From: Agapanthus africanus
Lineage: Eukaryota > Streptophyta > Magnoliopsida > Asparagales > Amaryllidaceae
Assembly: GCA_030015575.1 (NCBI GenBank)
Contig: CM057347.1
Location: 508,899,176-508,963,175, forward strand
DNA: 64,000 bases
Direction of reading: 5' to 3'
Shown one piece after another: positions 18,220 through 30,660 of the stretch. The translations under genes were made by a program, and so were the position numbers. Under the pieces are notes generated by a model that had not been told where the DNA came from, searched no databases, and saw only the letters and a list, made by a program, of their open reading frames with translations. Positions within the stretch are counted from its first letter, which is position 1; each line of letters opens with the position of its first letter.

Positions 18220-20420
18220 AGGAGCGGACGGTCTCGGCTTGTTGTACTAGGGTGGGCCTGAAATAAACTATCTCTTCCTCTTCCTCAGTATCACTCCCAA
18301 AGACCGGAATGGTGGTGATAGCTTTGTTCTCCAGTTTGTGACATCTCTCTGTATCCTCGAAATATGGAAAGAAATATTTTGCATCTTCATACTTGCGGAC
18401 TTCGTTCACAGAGAACGGGTTCAACTTTCCTGTTACGGTATACTCGAGACAATCCTTAAAGTATTTCATACACTGATGTTGTGTAGAAGGGATGATGTTG
18501 TGCTCGTGTAACCAAGGCCGGCAGAGCAAAGCATTATAGCATGTCTTGGCATCAATGAAATGAAATTTAATGTCTGTGACAAGCAGTCCGAAGCGCAATG
18601 TCAATATCACAAACCCGAGAGTCCGCGATGACTGGGAGTCAAAACCATAGATGGTGATTTTATCACGAGCGAGATGCTGGACGCTTATGCATATTTCCTT
18701 CAACACTCGCACGTTGAGAAGATTAACGGAAGACCCATTATCGACCAGGATTTTACCTATCTTTATATCGTGGCAGTATCCTGAGACATAGAGGGGACAG
18801 TTGTGCTCGCACGTCCCAAGGAGGAGGTCTTCGTCGCCGAAGGTGATATCGGCCGTGTGTACTTCCTCCAGCTCGTCCTTCATCTTTTGTTCGGCGAGAA
18901 AAGCTTGGAATTGCTCTGGCTCTTGTAACACCTTGATCAATGAATCTCTCGCTTCTTTGGATAGTAAAAGGGCGTCGAGAATGCTGAGCTGCGAGGGTAA
19001 CTTCCTCAAGTGCGCTAGAACGTTGTAGTCCACTTTACTTTTCTTTGGCGGGTCCTTGGCGGTCAGCACTTTCATGACTTGGTCATCCAGGGTGATGTCC
19101 TCAGTGACCTTTTCTTTTCCCTTATCTTTTCTATTCGTGGGTCCGAGATTCTTTTCTCGAAGCTTGCGATTGCGCAGCTGAATGTTTTCACAGGCCTTCG
19201 GTTCTTCCCCCTTCCCCAAGGTGGATTCTTTAAAGAGAGGGCCAAGAGCCATCTCTTCGTCAGAGTCGCTTTCGAAGGTGAGAACCTGCGATCCCCCGGT
19301 GTTGACCATGCGACAGTTACCGGTAGTTCTTTTATACTCCTCGGTCGCACTTCTTTGCTCCCGACGAGTTTTGCGTTTCATCCGCTTAAAATGTTGCCGG
19401 TGAGCAACATATCCCTGCCACCATCTGTTAAAAGCGCCACACTCTTCCGTAGGGTGCGAAATCTTTCGATGATATAAGCAGTAGATAGGATGTGTTTCTA
19501 CTTCACGGGGAGTGTTTCCTTCAAAGGGTGGTAACTTCATTCCTATTGATATGGCTTTAGCAAACCTTTTCCTCGTCTTGAACTTGTTTTTATCCACGAC
19601 GGATGTTCCTTGATTCGGCGGGAGTGCCTCGACTCTTTTATCCAGTCGCCAGCGTTTGGCTCTTTCAATTATGGCCATCTCACGCTCCCGATTGGCTCTA
19701 CTTTTCAGATGAATCTCATTCAGGAAGGCGTCGATCATTTCGTCTGACGGCCATAGAAGTTCCAGCTCGGGACCTGCCTCCAGTCTCTCTGTGCAGGGAG
19801 CTTCTTCATTGTCTATCGATGAATGAGAGATCACATAGCAGCTTGCTACGTAATCCTCAGATCCATCCGACGAGCCTTCTCTATCATCTTCGTCCTCAAG
19901 GACGTGGCTGAGGAACTCTTGAGGCTTGATTGGAGTCCGCGCTTTCTGGTTATACTCTTCTAGCGCGTCAATCTGCTTCTGTAAGTCCGTGCACTTGTCG
20001 CCAGGCTTCACAGGCTTCTTGGATTTCTTCTTCTTTTTCGAAGATATTGACGGCTGGGTGTGAACACTCTGGCTATCACCACCAATCTTTGGAGTTGGGC
20101 GCGGCTCCAGCATCCCTTCAATGATCTGGGGTTCCAGCGGATTCTCCCACCTAATTGCTGGGCATGTCTGGAGATCATTCAGCATCCTTTTGGTTTTGGC
20201 TGAAAGCACGACCTCCCACGGAGCTTCTTCAACAAAAGAGCACGTTGCCCCCGGTGTGTCCGTCTTCTTAGGAGTGTGCGGTTGTGGTGGGTTTACTTTC
20301 CACTTCTCAGACAGCGCAAACTTGCCTTGTAGGTACTGATCCTCGATCCATCCCTTAAAGATGAAGCAATCTTCGATCGGATGGCTTACCGTTTGGTGGT
20401 AAGGGCAATAATTGGTTCAC
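18188..20420 (-). pseudogene. Gag C-terminal region and aspartic protease, element 2
   Basis: Seen: 673 residues open from 20209, and the same frame is readable back to about 20420. It carries the YHQTVSHPIEDC block, Lys-rich and acidic segments, IYCLYHRKISHPTEEC, then a retropepsin domain with ILVDNGSSVNLL at about 18715-18755. The frame breaks near 20415 (5-bp deletion compared with element 1) and near 18220. Protease and zinc blocks are in the same order as in element 1. Confidence 0.85.
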
Positions 20421-21257
20421 TTCGCTGGGTTGCGGTGGTCGCCTTGGATTTGGCAAATTGATAAGCCTGTTGCGCACCGCCAGCTCGAACAGCCTCTTCG
20501 TTTTATCCCGCGGGAATGAGTAAGGGAGCTTCATTTTCTCATTGTAATAGCGCTGTCTCTCCTCCAATTGATCCGTTAGTCTTGGAGCACTGGGCTTTTG
20601 TTGGGTGTTCGCAACGAAGGTCGCCTTCCGTTTACCCTTTTCGTTCCACGGTTCCGGTTTCGGAGGAGACGGTCTGTGACCCATCTGATCCATCTGGGCT
20701 AGCTTATCGATTAGGGCCTGGAATGTGGTTGGTTTGAAGAACATCATGAACTGTGAAATAGTTGCATGAGGGTCTAGGGTGCCCACGAACATGACCACCG
20801 CTGGTGCTTCTTTGATGCGCTGTTCGCACTTTGACCACAGATTTCGCCATCGGATTGCGTATTGAACCCAAGTTTCGCCCGTCTTTACTCTCGCATTGAT
20901 CAATGCTGTGATCGGGGTGCGTTCACTTGCGCTCGCGAATCGCTGGGTGAACAATAACTCCATTTCTGCGAAAGTTTTGACGGAGTCATTTGGAAGTTCG
21001 GAGTACCACTCAAACGCCGTTTCAGACAAGCTGCCGACAAATTGGCGGAGCAGAAGCTTATCATCGCCCCCGGTGTTGCCGCACAGAGCTCTGGACTGGG
21101 CAACGTGCTGGTGGGGATTGCCTTTCCCCTTGTATACGTGAAATTTGGGGATTGTGTAACCCGGCGGGTACTTTATCTGATCATACCAGCCTGCGTATGG
21201 TCGCCCAGTTTTCACGACTTGACCAGCCACCTCATTTGCCTGGTGAACTCTTATTTG
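20355..21257 (-). pseudogene. Gag core, element 2
   Basis: Seen: GWYDQIKYPPGY, FVGSLSETAFEWYSELP, GETWVQYAIRWRNLW and DPHATISQFMMFFKP, closely matching element 1. A TAG at 21258-21260 replaces the Gln found in element 1. The C-terminal end after QPSEV is out of frame because of the deletion near 20415. Confidence 0.88.
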
Positions 21258-22132
21258 CTAAGCAATATAATCATCCAGGGCGGCCTTGGAAATGGTTTCC
21301 TCCTTGGCTGCTGAAAGAGCCGGCAGGGAATTCGATGTTTCTCCTCTGTCATCTTCAATAATGATCGAAGGGTCCTCGGCTGGAGGATCCGGCTGTATCA
21401 TCATCCCGACCATGTCTTGGAAGAGAAGTGCCATTCGCTTTATGTTAACCGCTTGCTCCGCGGCTTCTTTGTCTTTCTTTTCGAGGACTCTGCGAAAAAA
21501 GTCAGCATCGGTTTCTTGTTCATAACGCTGCTCCGATGACGCTTCCGGGCTTTCTTTTGGTCCGGTGAGTGCGGCCATTGAAGTCAGCATCTCCTGAAGT
21601 TTCTGTTGCTGCTGTTCCTGAGCTCTCGTGATGGATCGGGTGAGTGGTCGGTGGCCCGTAGAAGCGTGGCTATCCTCTTTCCCGGATTTCATGTAAATAG
21701 TATGGACCGTTATACCCCCAGACTTAGGGTGTTTGGGCTTAGTGCCTTTGACACTTATCGCAGGCATGAGGATCTTCTCCGGCCTTCTCTTCTTATGAGC
21801 GGTCGAAGTTGAGGGGGCCGTCGCAGTGGGCACTCAGATAGCTTTTCGTGGCTTGGCAGGATGGCTTTCTTCTTGTTGAACCTTCACTCTTTTCTGTCGG
21901 CGAGGGTAATCTTGATCAAATAATGAGTTCCGAGCCTGTCGCCAAACTTTGTAGATTTTGGAGGACAGCCGCTGAGGGGACTGTTCTGGCTTTGCTTCCG
22001 CAACATTTTTCATAGATGGAGGGGATCTTTTCAGTATGGCGGTAGGAGAATTCCTGCGCACCCTATTCAGCAGCTCAAAACTGTTCCTGGTTGGAACAGC
22101 AGCATTAACTTTCGCCGTTGGGGTTGGTGGAG
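21258..22132 (-). pseudogene. Gag N-terminal middle part, element 2
   Basis: Seen: two frames, 21258-21833 (basic, then a Gln-rich coiled coil EQQQQKLQEML and a Glu-rich stretch) and 21834 to about 22130 (FELLNRVRRNSPTAILKRSP). A TGA at 21834-21836 stands where element 1 has TGG. A 1-bp deletion near 22145 breaks it from the N-terminal module. Confidence 0.8.
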
Positions 22133-22749
22133 TTAGCCCAGAAGGGGAGTTGCCCCGGCCTTCCTTACTCGGCGCCAGCGGCGACGTCGAGCGTGTCGAG
22201 CTGATGGAGTTGGCTCGGTGACGGGGATGGCTTTGTCTTGCCCCCTGTTCAGTTTAGGGGCTGTTGCTGGTGTCATCCTGTTGAAGAATGATGTCCTTTG
22301 AGTAGCAGGAGCGGGAGTTGGGACAGTCAGTCTTGTAAAGACCGACTCCTTGGCAGGAGAAGACGCCTTGACGACTTCAGGAGCAGGGTTGGTTACTCTC
22401 TTTGGAATAACCTTCTCTGGGATTACAGGCTTCATTGTGGGCCCACAGGAATTTTGGCCCAATCTGGAGAAGACCGAGGCGTCGGTGCTGGACGACCCGT
22501 TGAGAGGGGCCGCAGTAGCTGTAAGCCGATCAAAGACCGACTTCTTGGGAGCTTCTGGTACGGGCACGGGAGCGATGAAACTCGTTGGCGGGAGCATGGT
22601 TCCGAAAAACAACCCTGTGGTGGCTCGAGTGATCTGTCCACGGGCATCGTGAACAGAGAAGCCGCTTGGGGCCCGTAGGTTATGCCCCCTGTTGAGGCAG
22701 GACGTGGGTTGCAGTTGCATGTGGAACACTTTGAGCAGGTGGACGCTAT
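22133..22749 (-). pseudogene. Gag N-terminal module with SVFxRL repeats; start codon lost
   Basis: Seen: a Pro/Ala/Thr-rich region with four short repeats (KKSVFDRL, ASVFSRL, ESVFTRL, TSFFNRM) and a basic end RHARRRRWRRVRK. Element 1 has five such repeats. The inferred gag start is the codon before ASTC; in element 1 it is ATG (36777-36779), here ATA (22747-22749). A frameshift also lies between the Cys-rich start and the SVFxRL part. Function unknown; the repeated motif suggests a docking site. Confidence 0.7.
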
Positions 22750-22877
22750 TGATCCTTTGCTTTCTGCACCAAGCAAAACGCCAAATCTTAGTACCTCGAA
22801 ACCCAAGGGCAACCATTAGCAAACCGCGATTGGTTCGCGAACACGACGCACGAAGTGTGGAGTGGAAAGAGGAAAAG

Positions 22878-22895
22878 GTCCCACCGGGCGTGCCA
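22878..22895 (-). other. Primer binding site of element 2
   Basis: On the minus strand TGGCACGCCCGGTGGGAC lies five bases (GATTC) after the LTR end. The complementary strand ends in CCA, as a tRNA 3' end would. Known: Ogre-type elements are reported to use tRNA-Arg; I could not check the match here. Element 1 has the same site with one change at 36907-36924. Confidence 0.8.
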
Positions 22896-23444
22896 GAATC
22901 TGTTCCCCTCCGAAAGACGGTGCAGGACGGACGTCTTGCCTAAAATTCAGGGCAGATGCTAATTGGTGCTATCCGTCCACCTCTCCGAAAATGCCAAGTT
23001 AATTTATGGCACTGTGTATCGAAGGTTTAAACGGATGCGGCCGATGTAGCAGATTTCGTCAGATTCCCCCTCGCTTGATGGGTTTTTGATTATGGGGACG
23101 CTCTTCCCTGCAGGCTCAAGCCCCTGTAGTTAATTACGCTACCGCATCACGGTAACAACTTTCTCCTTCTCCATATGGTCACTTCGTGTCGTGGGTGTTT
23201 GTTTTATGTTTGGTTGCCCGTGGATTGTATACGGAGACTAAGTTATGTTGTCGGCCGTAGGGCGTGGAATAGTCCAAATCCGTATCTTTCTTAGATTTGG
23301 GTTTGGGGGTTTGGGTTTAAGGATACGTTAGCCTCGTTTGAGACTAAGATCGACTTAAACGTTTGTTAAAGATACGTTAGTCTAATTTCAGACTAAGATC
23401 GACTTAACGGGATCGTTTAGATCCGACAAGAGAGCAATTGGGCT

Positions 23445-24030
23445 CTATTGTTTAGTTTAATGACATTGCAGTCAATAATTAGTTTAACGACATTGCGGTC
23501 CATTGTTAGTTTTAAGACATCGCGGTCGAGGTTAAGGACATCATAGTCCGTGGACTTAAGGACTCCACAGTCCGTTGTTAGTTTTAAGACATCACGGTCG
23601 AGGTTAAGGACATCATAGTCCATGGATTTAAGGACTCCACAATCCGTTGTTAGTTTTAAAACATCGCGGTAGAGGTTAAGGACGTCATAGTCCATGAGTT
23701 TAAGGACCCCATAATCCGGCGTTAGTTTTAGGACATCTCGGTTGAGGTTAAGGACATCATAGTCCATGGGTTTAGGGACCCCACAGTCCATTGTTAGTTT
23801 TAAGACATCACGGTCGAAGTTAAGGACATCATAGTCCGTGGATTTAAGGACTCCACAGTCCGATGTTAGTTTAAAGACATCACGGTCGAGGTTAAGGACA
23901 TTATAGTCCGTGAGTTTAAGGACCCCACAGTCCATAGTAATGTGTGGTTATCGGGACCCGTCACCTCTCTGACGACATTGAATGATTATAACGACAGATA
24001 TCAGAGGAGTAAAGAGATGTACCCTCGAAC
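23445..24030. repeat. Minisatellite plus nested-hairpin module, right LTR of element 2
   Basis: About 20 GGAC-N6-GTCC monomers followed by the conserved ~88-bp module. Here the inner stem reads CATTG/TAACG, with one mismatch and a G-T pair; the outer CTCTGA/TCAGAG is intact. Confidence 0.8.
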
Positions 24031-24524
24031 CGGGTGTAAATTGATTGGAAGAGCAGATGAGCTCAGTTCGATTTAAATTGAGGACTTATGGCCAGAATTG
24101 GGCTAAGTCCAGTTAAAAATATTTAACATTTTATCCTGTTAGGCCTTCATTTGGGCTCTGCCCTTTTAATAATGCTAAGTATTGGGCTCTGACATTTTTT
24201 GTCTTATATTGAATGCATAGCATTCATCAGAACAATATGTGTTCTGACAACGCGCCACGTGGCGCACCAGGCACTTTGCGCCAGTCAAAGAGCGCATTGC
24301 GCTTCTGTCAGATAGCGCACACGAAAAGGACACGTGTCGCGCTTAGCGCTAAGCGCTAGTTTGTTAGCGCACTGCGCTTTTAATTTATGAGCGCGCTGCA
24401 TAAGTTTATGGGTGCGCCAGTGAGTAACACGTGGCGCGCTTGGCACTAAGCGCCAACCCAAGAACGCAGTGCGCTGTTTTCAGGAGCGCAAAGCGCAAAT
24501 CGTATTTATGATTGACACGTAGCA

Positions 24525-24529
24525 TGTTT
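24525..24529. repeat. Target-site duplication of Copia element, left (TGTTT)
   Basis: TGTTT precedes the LTR start at 24530 and is repeated at 34959-34963 after the second LTR. The uninterrupted LTR of element 2 (near 7470) has one copy within TATGTTTTGGCG. Confidence 0.92.
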
Positions 24530-26763
24530 TGTTAGTTATATGTATGCCCTAGAGGCCATTACTATACATGGGATGTATATTGTAGTGGATGCTGGGACGT
24601 ATATAGGGAGGACTTTCTCGCTCGACATGATAGTATGCTATCTGGTTGATATTTACCTTAACGTGTATGCTGATTGTCTCTCTGTTACATGTTGGTAAAG
24701 CCCTTAGGATCTGTACTTGACTACCTGGACTATGATGCGGATCATACTAGTGGGGACAAGGTAGTCCATAAGTACATCCTTCACAGTCCCTAGTCGAGGG
24801 TGTATCGAGACGGGGCATCGATATACCAGAGTAGACTAGCGTGTACCTTCTCGACCCATACAGATGGGCGATGGATGATCCCATATCCATCGGTGTTTGA
24901 CATCAGAGGAGATATACGGGTGCTCAGTAGAGACTGGGTACACTGGACGGACTCGCCGAGAACTCCCAGATGGTAATATACCTCACGTCAGATGGCAGTT
25001 CTCTGGTGACACTGGTACAGAGTAGTCTGTTGACCCGAGATCGTCATAGAGTCTTGTGTGGTTCCCACTGTGCTTTGATTTCCATCTTACCACGTCCAAG
25101 AGGGCGTGCAAAACGGTGGTTTTTGGGTACAGTCCCGAGTCACATGGAGGCAATGAGCGATAGGAGGGGATTCGTCTCTCCCGGTATATGGGGGTTGATG
25201 TTGCACTGTGTTCGATCGGCTATAACAGGAAGTCCCTGGCCAGGGCTGCTCAGAGAATTGCTGGTAAGTGTTACCAGTAGTTTCTCGACCCGTTATGAGC
25301 CTCATATCGACACGACTTATCGAGCTACTGGGGTCTGACGTTTACCACCCCTAGGCGAAATATGCAACATATCAGACGATCAGACCGGACTGTACGGTAG
25401 TGTTACTGGTCGGATTCACTGGAGTGTGAGCGGGCTTGCTCGTCGATCTTCAGATCGCTCAATACCCGGGTGGCCGTTACGTTTAGCAGACCGCTTGCGG
25501 CTTGTGGATGTTTGATATGATCATCATCCGCTGCCGGCGTATTGACGAGTCTTTAGAGTCCTACACAGAGGTTTCCTGGCTCAAGCGAAACGAAATAGGA
25601 GCGCATATGAGATATGTGCGGGACCGAGAATAATGCGTGTATGTGATACCGTATTCTATTCTCGCGATAAATATATCGAAAGGTTGTATGCGATATAACC
25701 TAGTTATCGATTCAAGCGTTGATTCGATAAGCCGATATATTTGATACCAGTCGGTTATGTGCGCATGACCGGATCATTGAATCAAGTGTTGATTTAATGA
25801 TTTAATGTATAATTATATATTTGATATATTACTTTACATTAACTAGTATCGGTTCACTTTAGACGGATTTTCTCACTTGGTTCGTGCGCATTGCATATGC
25901 GATATGTTTTTGTGCACTTGATTGTATCATGTTTGATGATGCAAGTCAAGCTAGGGTTCAAGTGTAAAGATTAAACCTTGGTTAATGAAATGGTTAGGGT
26001 TTATTATTCATTATTCATTTATCTTATTTAATTATCTTTTTATTTTTGATAAATGAATAAAAGAAAAGAGAAAAGAATGGTTGCTAGATTTGGAGTTTAG
26101 TTGAAACTTCATGAAGATTTGATAAAGTCAACCATACTTATCTCAACCTTAACCCTAACCATTCTCACTAACCATGATTCATTCTCTACACTTGACCATG
26201 GTTAGAATTATGATAAGAATTCATTTTCTTTTCATTTTCTATTAACTTATCATAATGTTTTTCTTCTTCTTCTTCATGCTTCAAGTGAAGAAGCTCAAAG
26301 TCCATCAATGGTGATTGTTGGATATGAGTGAGAAATCCAATTCTAAAGTTAACCCAATTCCTATTTCTTCATCCTCTACCTCTTGCCAAGTAGTAGAGTG
26401 TGTTTCCTTCACAAGATTTTAGGGTTTGGTGAAGGTGGAGCTTGATTCATCGATGCCTCGACGTAGATCATCTTCGGCATGGACATCGACGACCTAGCTT
26501 GCCCATTCTCCGACGAAGCCGATCCTAGAGCCCAGATTCGATTTGGACAGCGGAGAGGACCTCGTTGCGGAGCCGTGGAGGTGGATATCCGGATCTACAA
26601 AGGTTGTAATTTCCGTATCTCTTTAGTTAACTGTTAACTAGTTCTTGTTCGCCTAGATATCTAGCAAACGATCCGTACTTTAGGGTTTGTAGGCACTATA
26701 ATTTTTGAAATTGCCATGGTTGATGGCTTGGGAGACCTCACTAGAGTGCCTAGGAACCCTGCA
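24530..26763 (+). repeat. Copia 5' LTR (2234 bp)
   Basis: Runs from TGTTAGTTATATG to GGAACCCTGCA. The offset to the second copy is a constant 8195 bp from end to end, so no indel separates them. The only mismatch I noticed is at 26748 (c) against 34943 (t). Open frames inside (for example 24970-25338) recur unchanged in the other LTR and have no recognisable domain. Confidence 0.95.
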
Positions 26764-26764
26764 G

Positions 26765-26776
26765 TGGTATCAGAGC
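26765..26776 (+). other. Copia primer binding site (initiator tRNA-Met)
   Basis: TGGTATCAGAGC, one base after the LTR end, is the standard plant Copia primer site complementary to the 3' end of initiator tRNA-Met. Confidence 0.93.
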
Positions 26777-26962
26777 CTAGCTAGAGCCTTAGGCGAAGTC
26801 CAGACGGAAATTGAAGTCCGATCGAACCCGGAATTCCAAAACATATATGCTCTCTGTACTTTTTTCAAAACAGTGTATTTTTCCACATTAAAAATATTCA
26901 GAAAACCATGCAGGAAAATATAAGAGTAACTGTACAATCCGTAGCCCTAATTCCATAAAAGC

Positions 26963-27009
26963 GCCGCGCTTCCGCGGCACGAGCATGGCTCGTGCGGCGA
27001 AAGCGCGGC
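26963..27009 (+). other. Strong hairpin in the Copia leader
   Basis: Two 22-base arms (26963-26984 and 26988-27009) around ATG pair at 20 of 22 positions. The arms are GC-rich (start GCCGCGCTT, end GCACGAGC). It stands about 190 bases after the primer site, where packaging and dimerisation signals are commonly found. The function is inferred from position only. Confidence 0.7.
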
Positions 27010-30000
27010 CGTTTTGTCGTTTTGTGTAGGTTAGTTTGCACAGTAACTCCTATTTCACTGTGATGAGTTCTCTGGATATTTTTAAAATTTTATTCAAGTG
27101 TTGAATAATCTGGAATGTTTTTGAGCTTCGATGATTCGATCGGGTTTATCAAATTTTGTCTGTGTGGCTTTCCGGATAAATTTTAGGATATGTTAAAAAG
27201 TTCGACCGGATATAAATACCCAACTTTTCCCCTGTCGGGAAATTTCCAAGTGTTGGATTTTTCCGTAGTTTAACGACGTTCTAAGTAGTGCAAGTAACGC
27301 GATGGTCCCTCTAGAAGACACAAACCTTAACTCGATTATGTGACCGTCTTGAACTGCCCTTTGAACCTTCGGGTTTGGGGCAGTACGGCGTGCCACATGT
27401 GAGGCGTTGGCTTGACCCTTCTACGGCTGGATCGTTGGTACTGAGGCACGAACGGAATGTTGTTATACTTGTTTCATGTGTTGATCAGTATCGGGAAAAC
27501 TTGGGTGTTCGATTGTTCGATCGAAAAGTTTAACATTTTCTGTTTATCTGGAATGGGATACAATAATTGGAATTCACAATAAGTTATGAGATAACTGAAT
27601 GAATGTTATAAACGTAGCAATTTAGTCTCACTTGATCGGTTGCCACGGATTTTTGATGTGATCAAAAGTCCGTCGCAATCACGTAGCGTACGCGGATATT
27701 CGCCGGATAAACTTAATAGACAGCTTCACTCCATAGCCCCGACCAAGTGACTGTAGGAGAACCCCGTCGCCGAAAGCATCCCTCCGGGTGCTCGCGGTAG
27801 CGGTGTTCCGCCTTGGTGCACTTCGTCGACGGTATTGGGGGTGCGGCCGTCTACTGAAGTTTGCGACGAGTATTCGATCAGGATGTCGGGAATCTTGTTG
27901 AATTGCCCGACTTGATATTGAAAAGTGTTTTCGATAATGAGACTAAAATGCGGGGTTTATAATTGTTAGGCATGTGATGTCTAAGGTATTCATTTGATTA
28001 GGCATGCGATGTCTATGCAGATTGCGGATTCCAACTGTTGTAGTTTTACACTTTCTTTTCTGTGACCGTAAGTGTAAAATGTGATATCGCCGGTTTCGTT
28101 GCTATATGTCAACGAAAATTGGGATGGACATATTTACTTACGTTGATGACATGTGATGTTATGTGTTGCTGGATATGTTATATTGGATCGTCGTGTTTGA
28201 ATAGCCGGGGGTTTTTTTTTTTGTGAGATGAGTGTTTTTCATTTTCATTCATGTAAAAACTTGTATGTAATATTCTTTTATTGGGGCGCTTCCAGGTTGC
28301 GGAAGTTGTCACCGTTTGTATATTATTTACTTTTCCGCACTAGGATAGACCCAAGGAGGAGGGCACAAGTAACCGGGTTCTGGAGTCCAGTGGGAGACCA
28401 ACTCGAGGAGTCGAGTCCGGGTCTCCTAACTCCAGAATTGGTAGGGTTGCTTGCCGCTCTCGTAGGGGTCTAGGGGTGTGGGTTTGGCTATTCATAACGA
28501 CCGTGGAATCCGTGTTTTATACTGGCTCGTATTGAAAACACGGACGTCCTAGTATATCCAATATTTCATATATTTCTTCTGCTGCGATATCTGTGATGAG
28601 ATCATGTGATGTTTCTGTGATGGATATAGTATATAGTATATATGATATATTATATAGACGTTACTTATGTTTTACACCCGCGCTAGCCCTGCCCCGCTCT
28701 GCCGTTAGTTACCTAACCTAACGGTGCACGAAGGGACATCGAGGCGAATGCGGATGGCATAAGTGTACGTCATATCTATCTGTGATGTTTAGGTACTTAA
28801 ATGATGGGACTTCATTAATATGATTAATGAATTAAAAGAAACCTAAGATGTTGTAGAATCGAATTTCAAAATAAAACAGGTAGCTACAGTTTTTGCTTTG
28901 CACAGCGGTATATACGATATATCCTGCACCTTATTCGATGAGGAAAGGACCGAGATCCCTTTACCGGGAGTGACTCCTTTAGCAATAACTGGCAGATGCT
29001 ACACACTCGGTTTGTTTTTGATTGCTTTTAAGAGTTTTTGCTTTGCACAGTGATATATATGATATATCCCGCACCTCATTCGACGAGGAAAGGACCGACG
29101 ATCCCTTCACCGGGAGTGACTCCTTTAGCAAAACTAGAAAAGCCTCAAAAGCACTCCATTTCAAAATTCATTTGATTCTACAACGATATCAAGTTCATTA
29201 CGCAATAGGTTTTCAGAAAAACCTGTCGTAGCCCTCCGTCATTTCAGATAAGTGCTGTTTAGTATTCGTGCTGCGTTTGTTGACCTCCGTCAAGGCGCAG
29301 TGTGCGGTAGCTAACCAGTATTTATCTGCTTATGCATATGATGCAGATTGAGTTAGGGTAGTCGTGCGGCCTTGTTGACCTCCGTCAAGGGTCGTGCGGG
29401 TGGGTTTAATTCGATCAAGAAATGACGGGTTGAACTTGACTAGTAGCCTATGGTTTGTTGACCTCCGTCAAGGTCATAGGGTGCTAGGGGCAAAATAATA
29501 TCGGGAATTTCAAGTGTTGAAATTTGCAATGAGATTGCATACCTTCTATGAGATAGTTGGATCCCGATACCCGCTGCGAGTAAGAGTTACTCCTGGGAGA
29601 GTTTTATACATTACAATTAGCCGATCAAGTAGGTGTCTAGAAAGGTGTCAACGAGGTTACGCCTCTGGGAAAATGAGGTTTACATTAATTAGGTTCGTGC
29701 GAAAGCACGGGGGACCTCCCTCAAAGTACCGACACTGGCCTGGCTGAAAGATTGGCGAACTTGTAGTGTGTAATTAATCCCGGCTAGTCTTTCCTTTTAG
29801 GGTTTGAAGGAAGATTTGATAAAAAGCAGTGGGAGCCATCCTGATTAGATAAAATAATAACCAATCTATTCTTGACAGAGCGCACGCTGAGTGTTTTCTT
29901 CTCTCTCTCTCCTGGTAGCGACCATATCACGCCTTAATCAAGATAATAATACGGATTATTGACCGAACCCGCTTGTTATACTGAGCTGGGGAACGTTGGT

Positions 30001-30239
30001 CCCGCTCCAACTTATAAATGTTATAAGACAGAGCAGGAAATTAGGGATTACCAGAATTCCCGTGCCGCCCAAACGAAGAGAGTGCATGCTGATGCATCAT
30101 CTTCGGGTGTGTTCGTTATATAGAACTGTTTCTCAGTATCCTTTACGTCCTGGGTATATGATACCGGATCAGGATCCCAGATATGTAATATGTTACATAG
30201 GGCTACAGAAAGGTAGAAGAACTGAGAACGGGTGATAAG
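27010..30239 (+). other. Long non-coding leader of the Copia element
   Basis: No gag or other gene recognised. The stretch 28893-28990 recurs at 29033-29130 as a direct repeat (both with GACTCCTTTAGCA). Three copies of TTGTTGACCTCCGTCAAGG lie near 29277, 29373 and 29457; each can form a hairpin TTGAC-CTCC-GTCAA. A T-rich stretch is at 28209-28220. Gag normally sits in this interval, so its loss, or decay past recognition, is part of why the element is defective. Confidence 0.6.
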
Positions 30240-30660
30240 TTTCATGAGGCAGAAAACGGGGCAAGAGTTGCAGCCAAATCTGTCGGTCACTGTCACCCTG
30301 TATTTCCAATACATTGATTCTGAACGAATGTTGTTAGATACCGAACCTGATATACAAAATCATATCAGTCTCTTTATCTGAAAAGAAAGGATATAATTTT
30401 GTATTGTTGGATAATGTTTTGAACATTTCCTATATCAAAGGTTGATCGGTTCAGGCACGTTATCTAAAAGCATTAATGTTCTAAATCAAACTACAGTTCT
30501 TAGTATACGGAACACACACAAGAGGAAGAGTTCAGAAATGAACGAATTCTTCTTGAGGTATTGTAGACTAGGTCAGATCAATGTGACCCGACTAGCTAGA
30601 GTTACATATAGATGCATATTTAAATCAGTTTGAATTTACATCTTGTGAAACTCGCCAGTC
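30240..30660 (+). pseudogene. Copia protease end and GAG-pre-integrase remnant
   Basis: Seen in broken frames: GARVAA near 30260 (the usual end of the protease region), then in one frame FFLRYCRLGQINVTRLA, matching the Copia LWHxRLGHIN block, and SCHKGKMT of the zinc-binding region near 30650. Stops and shifts occur between these pieces. Confidence 0.7.

Larger units (their letters stand above)
22901..24529 (-). repeat. Element 2, 5' LTR, first part (split by Copia)
   Basis: Starts TGTTCCCCTCCG next to the primer site spacer. It is collinear with 5895-7470 and interrupted at 24529 by the Copia insertion; the rest is at 34964-36121. It carries the minisatellite at 23445-23935 and the nested-hairpin module at 23941-24030. 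Confidence 0.93.

Noticed and set aside
24970..25338. 122-residue frame repeated at 33165-33533
   Set aside because: It lies wholly inside the Copia LTRs; identity of the two copies only reflects LTR identity. No recognisable domain.
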